Shown here: positions 25,086 to 32,996 of the stretch, one piece after another
Layout: each line of letters opens with the position of its first letter
How positions within the stretch are numbered: the first letter of the stretch is position 1
NCBI GenBank assembly: GCA_963718995.1
Contig: CAVRAP010000011.1
Coordinates: 1 to 61,108 of the forward strand
Direction of reading: 5' to 3'
Source of the DNA: UBA4744 sp963718995
GTDB lineage: Bacteria > Actinomycetota > Acidimicrobiia > Spongiisociales > UBA4744
Length of the DNA stretch: 61,108 nt
Notes under the pieces: model-generated
Told to the model about the DNA's origin: nothing
The model's database searches: none
The model's input: only the letters and a program-made list of their open reading frames with translations
Made by a program: the position numbers and the translations under genes

Positions 25086-28000
25086 ATGTCCGCTGATCTC
25101 GGTTACTACCGCCACCCGACCGTCCACGGCGACACGATTGTCTTCGCCAGCGAGGACGATCTGTGGTCGGTCCCGTCCGACGGAGGAGTGGCGCGCCGCC
25201 TCACGGCCAACCCGGGAACTACTTCCTTTCCGGTCTTCTCTCCCGACGGATCGAAAATCGCTTTCACCAGTAGGGATGAGGGCCACCCGGAAGCATGGGT
25301 CATGGACGCCGATGGGGGGCCCGCCACTCGGCTCACCTTCATGGGGGCCTTGACGCAGGTCGCCGGCTGGAGTCCCGACGGCAGTCGGGTCATCGTCGCG
25401 ACCGACTGGAAACAGGCCTTCCGGGGCTTCATGCACCTTCATGCCGTACCCCTCTCCGGTGTTGCTCCTGAAGCGCTCAACGTCGGACCGGCGCGGGCGA
25501 TCTCGTATCAACCGGACGGACCCGGGGTAGTCATCGGCCGCAACTCCTATGATCCGGCCCGCTGGAAACGGTACCGGGGCGGCACGGCCGGGACCTTGTG
25601 GATCGACCGGGCCGGGGACGGCACCTTTCGGCCTTTGATCAAACTCGAAGCCAACCTGGCCTCGCCCATGTGGATCGGTTCCCGCATCTACTTCGTCTCC
25701 GACCACGAGGGGACCGGCAACCTCTATTCCTGTACGCCGACCGGTCGGGGCCTCACCCGGCACACCCACGGCGATGAGTTCTATGCCCGCTTCCCCAACA
25801 CGGATGGTCATCACGTCGTCTATCACGCGGGCGCCGATGTCTACCGTTTCGATCCGGAGAGCGGGACATCCGAGCCGGTTCCTGTGAAGGTCAACAGTTC
25901 CCGCAGCCAACGCAACCGGAAGTTCATCGGCCCCAACGGTTTTGTCGAGGGGTTCGACCTGCATCCTGAGGGGCATTCCCTCGTTGCGGCGGCACGGGGC
26001 GGCGTCTTCAGCATGCCCCTCTGGGAAGGAGCTCCGCTTCGCCACGGAAACATCTCTTCGGACCGCTATCGGCTCGCCTCCTGGCTTCCCGACGGGAAAC
26101 GACTGGTTGCCATCACCGACGAAGAAGGCGAAGAGTCTGTGGTTGTCTTCAACGCCGATGGAAGCGGTGAGAAGACCCGGATCAGCGGAGACATCGGACG
26201 TCCCGATCAGCTGCAGGTGGCCCCTGCCGGCGCCGGACGAGTGGCCCTCACGAACCAACGGCAAGAAGTGGTGCTGGTCGATCTCGAAAGTGAGTCGGTC
26301 AAGGTGATCGCTCACAGCCCCTTCCAGAGGATCCTGGGCTTGACCTGGTCTGCAGACGGCCGGTGGCTGGCATTCGGGGCCTTCGTGTCACGCCGGAACG
26401 CCACCGTGCAGCTCTATGACTCGGCTTCCGGCAAGGTCACCGAGGTCACCCGTCCGGACTTTGTCGACGGGTATCCATCGTTCGATCCGGAGGGCCGGTA
26501 TCTGTATTTCCTATCGTTGCGGGTCTTCGATCCGGTCTACGACAGCCAGTACTTCGATCTCGGGTTCCCCAAAGGCATGCGGCCCTATCTGATCCCGCTG
26601 CGGTCAGATACGGTCAATCCGTTCGCAACGGCCACCCGGCCCCCCCGACCGCCGGGCGCCCCCAACGATCAAAACGACGGGAAGCCGAGCGACGAAAAGG
26701 CTGACGACAAGAAGCCGGGCGACAAGAAAGACGAGAAACCCGAACCAGCGCCGGTCGAGATCGACCTTTCGGGGATCGAAGACCGGGTGGTGGCCTTTCC
26801 GGTTCCGGAAGGACGCTACGGCAAGATTTTAGGAGCACAAGGGCGAGTCCTTTTCTCATCGTTCCCGGTGGAAGGAAGCCTTGGGCAAGACTGGGCTTCG
26901 GGTGAGACGGCTCCCAAAGGCCGCCTGGAGGCATACGACTTCGCTCAGGAGAAGGTGGAAACCGTCACCGAGGGTATGTCGACGTTCTCTGTATCGCTCA
27001 ACGGTCAAGTGCTCGGGCTTTGGGGCGCGAACAAACTGCGGGTCGTTCCCATTGCGTGGAAAGAAGCGGACAAGAAACCCGAAGAGCCCGGCCGAGAATC
27101 GGGCCTCGTCGATCTGGGCCGCATCCGCATAGAAGTGGCGCCGGCCCTGGAATGGCGGCAGATGTATCGGGAAGCCTGGCGGTTGCAGCGCGATCAATAC
27201 TGGATCGCGAGCATGGCCGGGATCGATTGGACGGCCATCCATGATCGCTACCTCCCCCTGGTCGACCGGGTGGGTTCCCGGGCGGAGTTCTCCGACCTGA
27301 TGTGGGAAATGCAGGGCGAACTCGGGACCTCGCACGCCTACGAGTTGCTGGGCGACTACCGGCCGGAACCTCGCTGGTTCCAGGGATTCCTGGGAGCCGA
27401 TCTGGAATTGCGCGGCCGAACCTGGCGAGTGGCCCGCATCCCCCGCGGCGATTCATGGGATGGCAAGGCATCGTCCCCGTTGATGGCCCCCGGTCTGGAC
27501 ATTGCCGAGGGCGACGCCCTTCTGGCCGTCGACGGGCGGCCGGTGGACGGGACCGTCTCGCCGTACGAACGTCTCGTGGATCGGGCCGGCCGGACGGTGC
27601 ACCTGACCGTACGCCGGGGGCGGCGCAACCCGCGGGTCGTGGCCGTCGATACGCTGCGATCTGAGGAGCTCCTCCGATACCGGGACTGGGTCGAGCAGAA
27701 TCGGTCCCGCGTGCATTCTGAGACCGACGGCCTGGTTGGCTATGTGCACATACCCGACATGGGGCCGTGGGGGTACTCGGAATTCCACCGGTACTTCGGA
27801 ACCGAGGTCGATCGGCCCGGGTTGATCATCGATGTCCGACAGAACCGGGGTGGCCATGTCTCCCAGCTGTTGTTGGAGAAACTGGTGCGGCGCCGGGTTG
27901 GCTACGACCTGACCCGCTGGGGCCAGCCCCAGTCGTATCCGGAGGACGCGCCGATGGGACCCATGGTGGCGCTCACCGACGAATACTCCGGTTCCGATGG

Positions 28001-28352
28001 TGACATCTTCAGCCATGCGTTCAAGCTGTTCGAGCTGGGTCCACTGATCGGCAAGCGAACCTGGGGTGGTGTCGTCGGCATCTTCCCGCGTCATGCGCTC
28101 GTTGATGGGACCATCACCACACAGCCCGAGTTCTCTTTCTGGTTTGAGGATGTTGGGTGGGGAGTGGAAAACTACGGGACCGATCCCGATATTGAGGTCG
28201 ATATCAAGCCGCAGGACTATCGGGATGGGCGCGACCCGCAAATGGAACGAGCCGTCCGCGAGGTCACCAAGCTCATTCGCAAGCAGAAGCCTGCGGTGCC
28301 CGAGTTCGAACAGCCGCCCTCCCGGGTGGCTCCCCGGCTACCGCAGGTGTGA
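25086..28352 (+). CDS. Tricorn protease homologue
   Basis: The 1088-aa protein has two N-terminal beta-propellers (to about residue 510; repeats such as SPDGSKIAFTS and SADGRWLAFGA), a charged Asp/Lys/Pro linker, then the C1, PDZ (AEGDALLAVDGRPVDG) and C2 domains. By alignment to the archaeal enzyme from memory, the tetrad is Ser749-His750 (GTSHAYE), nucleophile Ser970 (YSGSDGD) and Glu1028 (VENYGTDPD); all are present. Tricorn cleaves peptides released by larger proteases. No signal peptide is present, so it acts in the cytosol. GGAGG lies just before the ATG. Confidence 0.95.
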   Translation: MSADLGYYRHPTVHGDTIVFASEDDLWSVPSDGGVARRLTANPGTTSFPVFSPDGSKIAFTSRDEGHPEAWVMDADGGPATRLTFMGALTQVAGWSPDGSRVIVATDWKQAFRGFMHLHAVPLSGVAPEALNVGPARAISYQPDGPGVVIGRNSYDPARWKRYRGGTAGTLWIDRAGDGTFRPLIKLEANLASPMWIGSRIYFVSDHEGTGNLYSCTPTGRGLTRHTHGDEFYARFPNTDGHHVVYHAGADVYRFDPESGTSEPVPVKVNSSRSQRNRKFIGPNGFVEGFDLHPEGHSLVAAARGGVFSMPLWEGAPLRHGNISSDRYRLASWLPDGKRLVAITDEEGEESVVVFNADGSGEKTRISGDIGRPDQLQVAPAGAGRVALTNQRQEVVLVDLESESVKVIAHSPFQRILGLTWSADGRWLAFGAFVSRRNATVQLYDSASGKVTEVTRPDFVDGYPSFDPEGRYLYFLSLRVFDPVYDSQYFDLGFPKGMRPYLIPLRSDTVNPFATATRPPRPPGAPNDQNDGKPSDEKADDKKPGDKKDEKPEPAPVEIDLSGIEDRVVAFPVPEGRYGKILGAQGRVLFSSFPVEGSLGQDWASGETAPKGRLEAYDFAQEKVETVTEGMSTFSVSLNGQVLGLWGANKLRVVPIAWKEADKKPEEPGRESGLVDLGRIRIEVAPALEWRQMYREAWRLQRDQYWIASMAGIDWTAIHDRYLPLVDRVGSRAEFSDLMWEMQGELGTSHAYELLGDYRPEPRWFQGFLGADLELRGRTWRVARIPRGDSWDGKASSPLMAPGLDIAEGDALLAVDGRPVDGTVSPYERLVDRAGRTVHLTVRRGRRNPRVVAVDTLRSEELLRYRDWVEQNRSRVHSETDGLVGYVHIPDMGPWGYSEFHRYFGTEVDRPGLIIDVRQNRGGHVSQLLLEKLVRRRVGYDLTRWGQPQSYPEDAPMGPMVALTDEYSGSDGDIFSHAFKLFELGPLIGKRTWGGVVGIFPRHALVDGTITTQPEFSFWFEDVGWGVENYGTDPDIEVDIKPQDYRDGRDPQMERAVREVTKLIRKQKPAVPEFEQPPSRVAPRLPQV

Positions 28353-28358
28353 TCTACG

Positions 28359-29258
28359 GTGGCTGTTGAGATCGTTGAGGTAGGGCCGCGCGACGGCCTG
28401 CAGAACGAGTCCGTCGTTCTAGGCACGGAGCCCAAGGTTGAGCTGATCGGGATGCTGGCGGCGGCCGGGTTGCGTCGCATTGAGATCGCCAGCTTCGTCA
28501 ATCCGCGGCTGGTGCCGCAGATGGCCGACGGAGATGCGGTCATACAGTCACTGGCGGAAACGGCTGGATTCTCGAGAATCGGTCTGGCGTTGAACGGTCG
28601 TGGATTCACCCGGGCCCTGGCGGCCGGAGTCGACGAGATCAACTTCAGCGTGATGGCCACGGACACCTTCAACCAGAAGAACCAGGGTGCTACCACTTTC
28701 GAGACACTGACTGCCTTCGAGGAAGCAGTGGTCTCGGCCGCCGGGAAGGTGCCGGTGACACTCACCATTGGCGCTTCGTTCGGATGCCCGTACGAGGGAG
28801 AGACCCCGATATGGCGGGTCATCGAGATCGCCGAACGGGCGGCAGCGGCGGGTGCCTCCGAGCTGGCGTTGGGCGACACGATTGGCGTTGCCGACCCGCG
28901 TTCGGTTACCCGATTGGTCGCAGCGGTCCGGGAAGTGATCGGCGATGTCCCCATCCGCTGCCACTTCCACAACACCCGCAACACGGGTCTGGCCAACGCC
29001 TATGCGGCCTTCGAGGCTGGGGTGCGGGTCCTCGATGCATCGATCGGTGGCATCGGCGGGTGTCCGTTCGCTCCGGAAGCCACCGGCAACATCCCCACCG
29101 AGGACCTTGCCTACATGCTCGACCGGATGGGAATCGAGACCGGTGTGGATCTGGACCGCCTCCTCGAGATACCTCCCTGGCTCGGGGAGCGCCTCGGCAA
29201 ACAAGTCCCCGGGATGCTCAGTCGCGCCGGTCCGTTCCCGCACGGACGGTCGTCCTGA
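28359..29258 (+). CDS. Hydroxymethylglutaryl-CoA lyase
   Basis: The 299-aa TIM-barrel enzyme has the metal and substrate motifs EVGPRDGLQNE, LGDTIGVADP, CHFHNTRNTG and the active Cys in IGGCPFAPEATGNIPTED. It cleaves HMG-CoA to acetoacetate and acetyl-CoA, at the end of leucine breakdown. GTG 28359 lies 6 nt after the tricorn gene stop, so the two are probably one transcript, although their functions are not linked. Confidence 0.93.
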   Translation: MAVEIVEVGPRDGLQNESVVLGTEPKVELIGMLAAAGLRRIEIASFVNPRLVPQMADGDAVIQSLAETAGFSRIGLALNGRGFTRALAAGVDEINFSVMATDTFNQKNQGATTFETLTAFEEAVVSAAGKVPVTLTIGASFGCPYEGETPIWRVIEIAERAAAAGASELALGDTIGVADPRSVTRLVAAVREVIGDVPIRCHFHNTRNTGLANAYAAFEAGVRVLDASIGGIGGCPFAPEATGNIPTEDLAYMLDRMGIETGVDLDRLLEIPPWLGERLGKQVPGMLSRAGPFPHGRSS

Positions 29259-29269
29259 CGTTGTCTTAG

Positions 29270-29328
29270 CCTCGCCCGCTGGCGGGAGAGGCGCGGAGCT
29301 GCCAGAGGCGGCGAAGCGGAGAGGGTGG
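29270..29328. repeat. Dispersed ~59-bp GC-rich repeat, copy 1
   Basis: It begins with an imperfect hairpin (CTCGCCCGCTGGCGGGAGAG) and ends GGCGGCGAAGCGGAGAGGGT. The same layout recurs at 32867, 60542, 60822 and 61037. Confidence 0.85.
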
Positions 29329-29513
29329 CTTTCGTCTCCCCCCTGACGAGCGGAGCTCGTTGGGAAGGGGGGAGTACCGCCGAAGGCGGGGAGGGGGGCT
29401 CGCTCCCATCAAGAAAACCCCTCGAGGTCCCGGTGGCCGAATAGGTCCCTCGGCCCTGGCGGATCCTGGATGCCTCGCGTACGGTCAATGGGACGGTCTC
29501 CCGAGAAACGGTG
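29329..29513. other. Intergenic region after HMG-CoA lyase
   Basis: This stretch holds a second GC-rich inverted element (CTCCCCCCTGACGAGCGGAG near 29336, with GGGAAGGGGGGAG after it) and no credible gene. Short open frames here have no conserved content. Confidence 0.4.
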
Positions 29514-29546
29514 TTGCACTTTTCCCCCTCTCGGCCCCTATAGGGG
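29514..29546 (+). promoter_or_regulatory. Promoter and palindrome before sigma factor 1
   Basis: TTGCAC (29514) and TATAGG (29539) are 19 nt apart, wider than usual. The -10 lies inside a perfect 12-bp palindrome, CCCCTATAGGGG (29535-29546), which ends 4 nt before the ATG. It could be an operator, and would give a leaderless or near-leaderless message. Confidence 0.4.
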
Positions 29547-29550
29547 TGAC

Positions 29551-30111
29551 ATGGAAGAAGAGTCGGTAGCTGTTTCGGATAGGAGCATCACATGGGGACC
29601 GTCGACGCGTTCGGCGAGGAGCCGCATGGAGGGTCAAGCCACAGCGGTGGCCACCCGGCCAGATCTCGAGACGGTGTACCGACAACACGGTACCCGATTG
29701 TGGCGAGCCGTCTTCGCCTACGCCCAGGACCGGCACGTTGCCGACGACGCAGTAGCCGAGGCTTTTGCCCAGGCGTTGCGGCGGGGGAGTGCCATCCGCT
29801 CGCCGGAAAGATGGGTGTGGAAGGCGGCGTTCCGGATTGCGGCCGGCCGCCTGCAGGAGCGGCGCCGATCGGCTCCGTTATTGGACGTGCCGTCGACGCG
29901 CAACCCCGAACCGGCCTGGGAACTCCTGGCCGCACTGCGAAGTGTTCCCGAGAAGTCCCGGGTCTGCCTGGTACTCCACTACTACGGCGGCTACGGAACG
30001 GCCGAGATCGCCCGGATGGTCGGCTCCACACCGGCCGGGGTTCGCATGCAGCTCACCCGGGGGCGCAGGCGTTTGCGGCAATTACTCGAGGGAGGTGAAG
30101 GCGATGCGTGA
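29551..30111 (+). CDS. ECF-type sigma factor 1
   Basis: ATG 29551 gives 186 aa. Region 2 is about residues 40-105 (DLETVYRQHGTRLWRAV, DDAVAEAFAQALRR, SPERWVWKAAFRIAAGRL). Region 4 is about 125-180 (VPEKSRVCLVLHYYGGYGTA, EIARMVGSTPAGVRMQLTRG) and binds the -35 element. The last 8 nt overlap the membrane-protein gene at 30104, the usual layout for a sigma factor with its membrane regulator. An in-frame ATG at 29626 is an alternative start. Confidence 0.85.
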   Translation: MEEESVAVSDRSITWGPSTRSARSRMEGQATAVATRPDLETVYRQHGTRLWRAVFAYAQDRHVADDAVAEAFAQALRRGSAIRSPERWVWKAAFRIAAGRLQERRRSAPLLDVPSTRNPEPAWELLAALRSVPEKSRVCLVLHYYGGYGTAEIARMVGSTPAGVRMQLTRGRRRLRQLLEGGEGDA

Positions 30112-30988
30112 TCTGCGAGAGCGGTTCGAAGCACTCGACCTCCTCGAAGCGCCTTACCAGTGGACGGACATCGAACGCCGGGCGGCCCGCCCGGAGGTGG
30201 CCAGGACGCCATCGTGGCTGCACGGAGTCTGGATAGCCGCAACCGCGGCTGCGGCGGTGCTGGTTTTCGTCGGTGGGGTCGTTGCCGGTCGCTGGCTGCT
30301 GGGCCCGGGCTCGGTCCTGGATGTGGCCTTCGGAGGTTCCGGGTTGTTCCGGGCGGTAACACCGGCCGACGTCAGCGTCCTGGCGCTGGTCGTGGCGGGC
30401 GCCAGCGGCGGAGCGGTGCTGCTTGCCACCACCCTGACCCTGGCCTGGCGATGGCGAAAAAGAAACGGTCGAGCCGCAAAGTTGGAAGCGAGAGGGGAAG
30501 TTATGGAAACCATGGAAAAGGCAATCGACAAACCGATGCGGACCATCGAGACCGTCACCCGCAATAACCGCTGGCTGATCCTGGCTCTAGTTGTTCTTTT
30601 GACGGTGATCGTTGCGGCCGGAGCTTGGTTGCTGGTGGACAACCTCGTTCTGAGCGACATGGAGGCGCTTGTTGAGGAGCACCAAGCGGCCTTTGCAGCC
30701 AATGATTTCGCAGCATGGTCGGCCACTGTGACTGACGACTTCACCGAGTTTGATAGCAATGCCGGCATGACGTACAGCCTGGCCCAGATGGAACAGAGAA
30801 TGACCCAATTTCGTTCCCAGGGTTTCGCGGTCGAGCAGCTCGGGCCGATGTCAGTGAATGGGGCCTGGGTGTCGATACCACAATCGGTCACGTTCATGGA
30901 CGTACTTGAGTTCGATTGCTTCTCGCTTTATGAGATCCAGGAGGGCCTTATCAAGCAACACCTGGCCATCTGCACACCGCCAACGTAG
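30104..30988 (+). CDS. Membrane protein with exported NTF2-like domain, putative anti-sigma factor 1
   Basis: The 294-aa protein has a cytosolic N-terminus of ~40 residues, two membrane helices (AAAAVLVFVGGVVAG; ADVSVLALVVAGASGG), a basic cytosolic linker, a third helix (LILALVVLLTVIVAAGAWLL) and an outside domain of ~110 residues with the NTF2/SnoaL pattern (MEALVEEHQAAFAANDFAAW, TVTDDFTEFDS). It overlaps sigma factor 1, so an anti-sigma role is likely from position, though no known anti-sigma motif is seen. An internal start (ATG 30503, METMEK) has its own ribosome site. A homologue follows sigma factor 2. Confidence 0.7.
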   Translation: MRDLRERFEALDLLEAPYQWTDIERRAARPEVARTPSWLHGVWIAATAAAAVLVFVGGVVAGRWLLGPGSVLDVAFGGSGLFRAVTPADVSVLALVVAGASGGAVLLATTLTLAWRWRKRNGRAAKLEARGEVMETMEKAIDKPMRTIETVTRNNRWLILALVVLLTVIVAAGAWLLVDNLVLSDMEALVEEHQAAFAANDFAAWSATVTDDFTEFDSNAGMTYSLAQMEQRMTQFRSQGFAVEQLGPMSVNGAWVSIPQSVTFMDVLEFDCFSLYEIQEGLIKQHLAICTPPT

Positions 30989-31002
30989 AAGCCTTCGCGA
31001 CT

Positions 31003-31034
31003 GAAGAACCGGGGCCTACGAGCCCCGGTTCTTC
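31003..31034 (+). terminator. Terminator of the first sigma module
   Basis: The 13-bp stem GAAGAACCGGGGC / GCCCCGGTTCTTC encloses CTACGA and is followed by TTTG. Nearly the same stem closes the second module. Confidence 0.8.
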
Positions 31035-31288
31035 TTTGCCTGTCCGACCCGCAGGAGGCGTTCGAGCAAAGCGAGCGGAGGGGGCTCGGACCCACCCGAG
31101 AAAGCTCGGACTGTCGGATTGCCTCCTAACAGCGTGCCCCCTCCGTAGGAACGGTCGGCACAGATCGCGGCCGGGGGAGCGTCCTTTTCCCTTCCCTCCG
31201 CCGTTCCCGTCAGGCAGGCTGGAAGAAACGAATTGCCACAAATCGAGCCTCCGCGGTGTCTAGAGGGTGAGAAGACCGGAGGGGATCC
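31035..31288. other. Intergenic region between the sigma modules
   Basis: It contains a GAGCAAAGCGAGCGGAGGGG word (31065-31084) also found, as CTCGAGCAAAGCGAGCAGAG, near 32741. I see no gene. A GGAGGGG ribosome site at its end precedes the GTG at 31289; no promoter is convincing. Confidence 0.4.
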
Positions 31289-31789
31289 GTGGGCAACGTG
31301 ACAAGCATGGGATTGGCCGCTGATGAGCGCACGCTCATCCGGCAGCTTTACCCCCCGCTGCAACGTTTCGCCGCAGTGATAGCTCCCGCCGACGTCGATC
31401 CCGAGGACCTCGTCCAGGATGCGTTCTTGCGAGTGATCCGGCGAGGTTCGCTAAGCAATCTGGAGCACCCGAACGCCTATTTGCGGAAGACGGTCTGCAA
31501 CTTGGCTTCGAACAGCCGTCGGAAGTTCAGCCGTCAGCGACGAGCGATGATCAAGCTGGGCAGCGTCGACACCAAGATGCCGCACTATCCGTCGGATCTG
31601 GAGGATCTGCTCAGACTGAGCCCGATGGCGAGGGCCGTCCTGTACCTCCGAGAGGTTGAAGGAAGAACGTTCGAAGAGATCGCCGCACAGCTCGGGAAGA
31701 CCGAAGTTGGTGTGCGGAGTATCGCTTCGCGGGCTCGGCGGCAGCTTCGGGCGGAGTTGACCGAGGAGGTTGAAAGTGCCACAGCTTGA
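31289..31789 (+). CDS. ECF-type sigma factor 2
   Basis: The 166-aa protein starts with GTG behind GGAGGGG. Region 2 contains DPEDLVQDAFLRVIRRGSL and HPNAYLRKTVCNLASNSRRK; region 4 contains RLSPMARAVLYLREVEGRTF, EEIAAQLGKTEVGVRS and a final RARRQLRAEL. No N-terminal or C-terminal extension is present. It ends inside the start of the membrane-protein gene (31776). It is clearly related in layout, but only distantly in sequence, to sigma factor 1. Confidence 0.88.
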   Translation: MGNVTSMGLAADERTLIRQLYPPLQRFAAVIAPADVDPEDLVQDAFLRVIRRGSLSNLEHPNAYLRKTVCNLASNSRRKFSRQRRAMIKLGSVDTKMPHYPSDLEDLLRLSPMARAVLYLREVEGRTFEEIAAQLGKTEVGVRSIASRARRQLRAELTEEVESATA

Positions 31790-32669
31790 CCAACGCCTGG
31801 TCCGACTGGCAGAGCAGCGGCCTCCCGTCGGCGCCGGTGTCTTGATCCGGAGGATCGAGAGCCGTGTGGCCGATTCGCCCGTTCGCCGGGTTTCTCCTGC
31901 CCTCCATCCGATTCGAGCGATGACGATGGCGGCCCTCGGCGTACTCGTCTTCGTCGGTGGGGTAGCGGTCGGGCACTGGGCGTTCGGAAGCGTCGGATTG
32001 CTCGATGCAGCCTTCGGTGGAGCAGACGTTTGGACCACGACGGCAGACATCAGCGTCCTGGCGATGGTGGTGGCCGGCGCCGGCGGCGGCGTCGTCTTGC
32101 TGGCCGGGTCGTTGGGTTTGGCCTGGCGGTGGCGTCGTCGCCGACAGACCTACCGGTCTTCGACTGACCAAGGAGGAATCATGGAAACAATGGATAAGAC
32201 GACACCGACATTTGATTCCACCGAACGGGTCCTTCGGATCAACCGGTGGATGGCCGTGGGCCTGGTGCTGGCACTCGCGGCCGTGGTGGCGATGGGAGCC
32301 TGGCTGTTGATTGACAACTTCGTGACAAGCGACGTTGAGGCCTTGATCGCCGACTACAACGATGCTTATGAAATCAACGACAGCGCGGCATGGGCGTCGC
32401 TGTTGGTTGATGACTTCCGGTTTGTGGACGCGAATACCGGCGAGACATTTAGGGGACTGGAAGCCTTCAATGCAAATGTGGCCCGCAACTTGTTTCTCGG
32501 TTTTGGGGCGGAGACCCTTGGCCCGGTATCGGTGAACGGCAACTGGGTGTCGGTGCCCGTACTGGTCACGTTTGCACATGGCGAGTTTGAGGGTTACTCG
32601 GTTTACGAGATCGAGGGGGACCGCATCAAGCAGCACATCGCAGCCCTCGCTCCAAAGCGATTGCCATAA
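31776..32669 (+). CDS. Membrane protein with exported NTF2-like domain, putative anti-sigma factor 2
   Basis: Starting at GTG 31776 (VPQLDQRL) it is 297 aa; TTG 31770 is also in frame. It has the same plan as the protein at 30104: two helices (AALGVLVFVGGVAVGHWAFG; DISVLAMVVAGAGGGVVLLA), an AWRWRRRR cytosolic stretch, a third helix (WMAVGLVLALAAVVAMGAWL) and an outside NTF2-like domain (VEALIADYNDAYEINDSAAW, VSVNGNWVSVPVLV, IKQHIAAL). Inside the frame AGGAGG (32171-32176) lies 4 nt before ATG 32181 (METMDK), so a shorter product may also be made. Confidence 0.7.
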   Translation: MPQLDQRLVRLAEQRPPVGAGVLIRRIESRVADSPVRRVSPALHPIRAMTMAALGVLVFVGGVAVGHWAFGSVGLLDAAFGGADVWTTTADISVLAMVVAGAGGGVVLLAGSLGLAWRWRRRRQTYRSSTDQGGIMETMDKTTPTFDSTERVLRINRWMAVGLVLALAAVVAMGAWLLIDNFVTSDVEALIADYNDAYEINDSAAWASLLVDDFRFVDANTGETFRGLEAFNANVARNLFLGFGAETLGPVSVNGNWVSVPVLVTFAHGEFEGYSVYEIEGDRIKQHIAALAPKRLP

Positions 32670-32685
32670 GACTCGCGACTCAAAG

Positions 32686-32709
32686 AACCGGGGCCTACGG
32701 GCCCCGGTT
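32686..32709 (+). terminator. Terminator of the second sigma module
   Basis: AACCGGGGCC / GGCCCCGGTT with a TACG loop, followed by T. It is almost the same sequence as at 31003-31034, so the terminator was duplicated with the module. Confidence 0.75.
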
Positions 32710-32866
32710 TCAACGTGAGTCACGCCTGCCCGCTGGAGACGCTCGAGCAAAGCGAGCAGAGAAGGTGGACCTGACGACGGACAACTGTTTGCAAGCTCTG
32801 TTCCACCCGCCCCCTAACGCCCTCTCGCGGGCGGGAGGGGGAAGAGAACAACCGGGTGAGTGTTTG
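32710..32866. other. Intergenic region with repeat remnants
   Basis: It contains CTCGAGCAAAGCGAGCAGAG (32741-32760) and CCTCTCGCGGGCGGGAGGGG, diverged relatives of the dispersed repeat family. There is no gene that I can support. Confidence 0.4.
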
Positions 32867-32925
32867 CCTCTCCCGCCGGCGGGAGAGGCGCGTAGCCGCT
32901 GTTGGCGGCGAAGCGGAGAGGGTGG
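32867..32925. repeat. Dispersed ~59-bp GC-rich repeat, copy 2
   Basis: CCTCTCCCGCCGGCGGGAGA forms a good hairpin, followed by a variable middle (GTAGCCGCTGTT) and the conserved GGCGGCGAAGCGGAGAGGGT. Confidence 0.85.
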
Positions 32926-32953
32926 ACTGACAACTGATAACTGATAACTGATG
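32926..32953. repeat. ACTGATAACTGATA-type direct repeat
   Basis: Tandem copies of GATAACT/ACTGATA lie between the dispersed repeat and the leuB end. Confidence 0.5.
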
Positions 32954-32996
32954 ACTCGTTTCAGTCCGCCCACCCCACCCGACGAGGCGAGGGCGA

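Noticed and set aside
24732..26315. A 527-codon minus-strand frame across the binding-protein and tricorn genes
   Set aside because: It crosses two well-supported genes and a strong terminator and has no motif or ribosome site.
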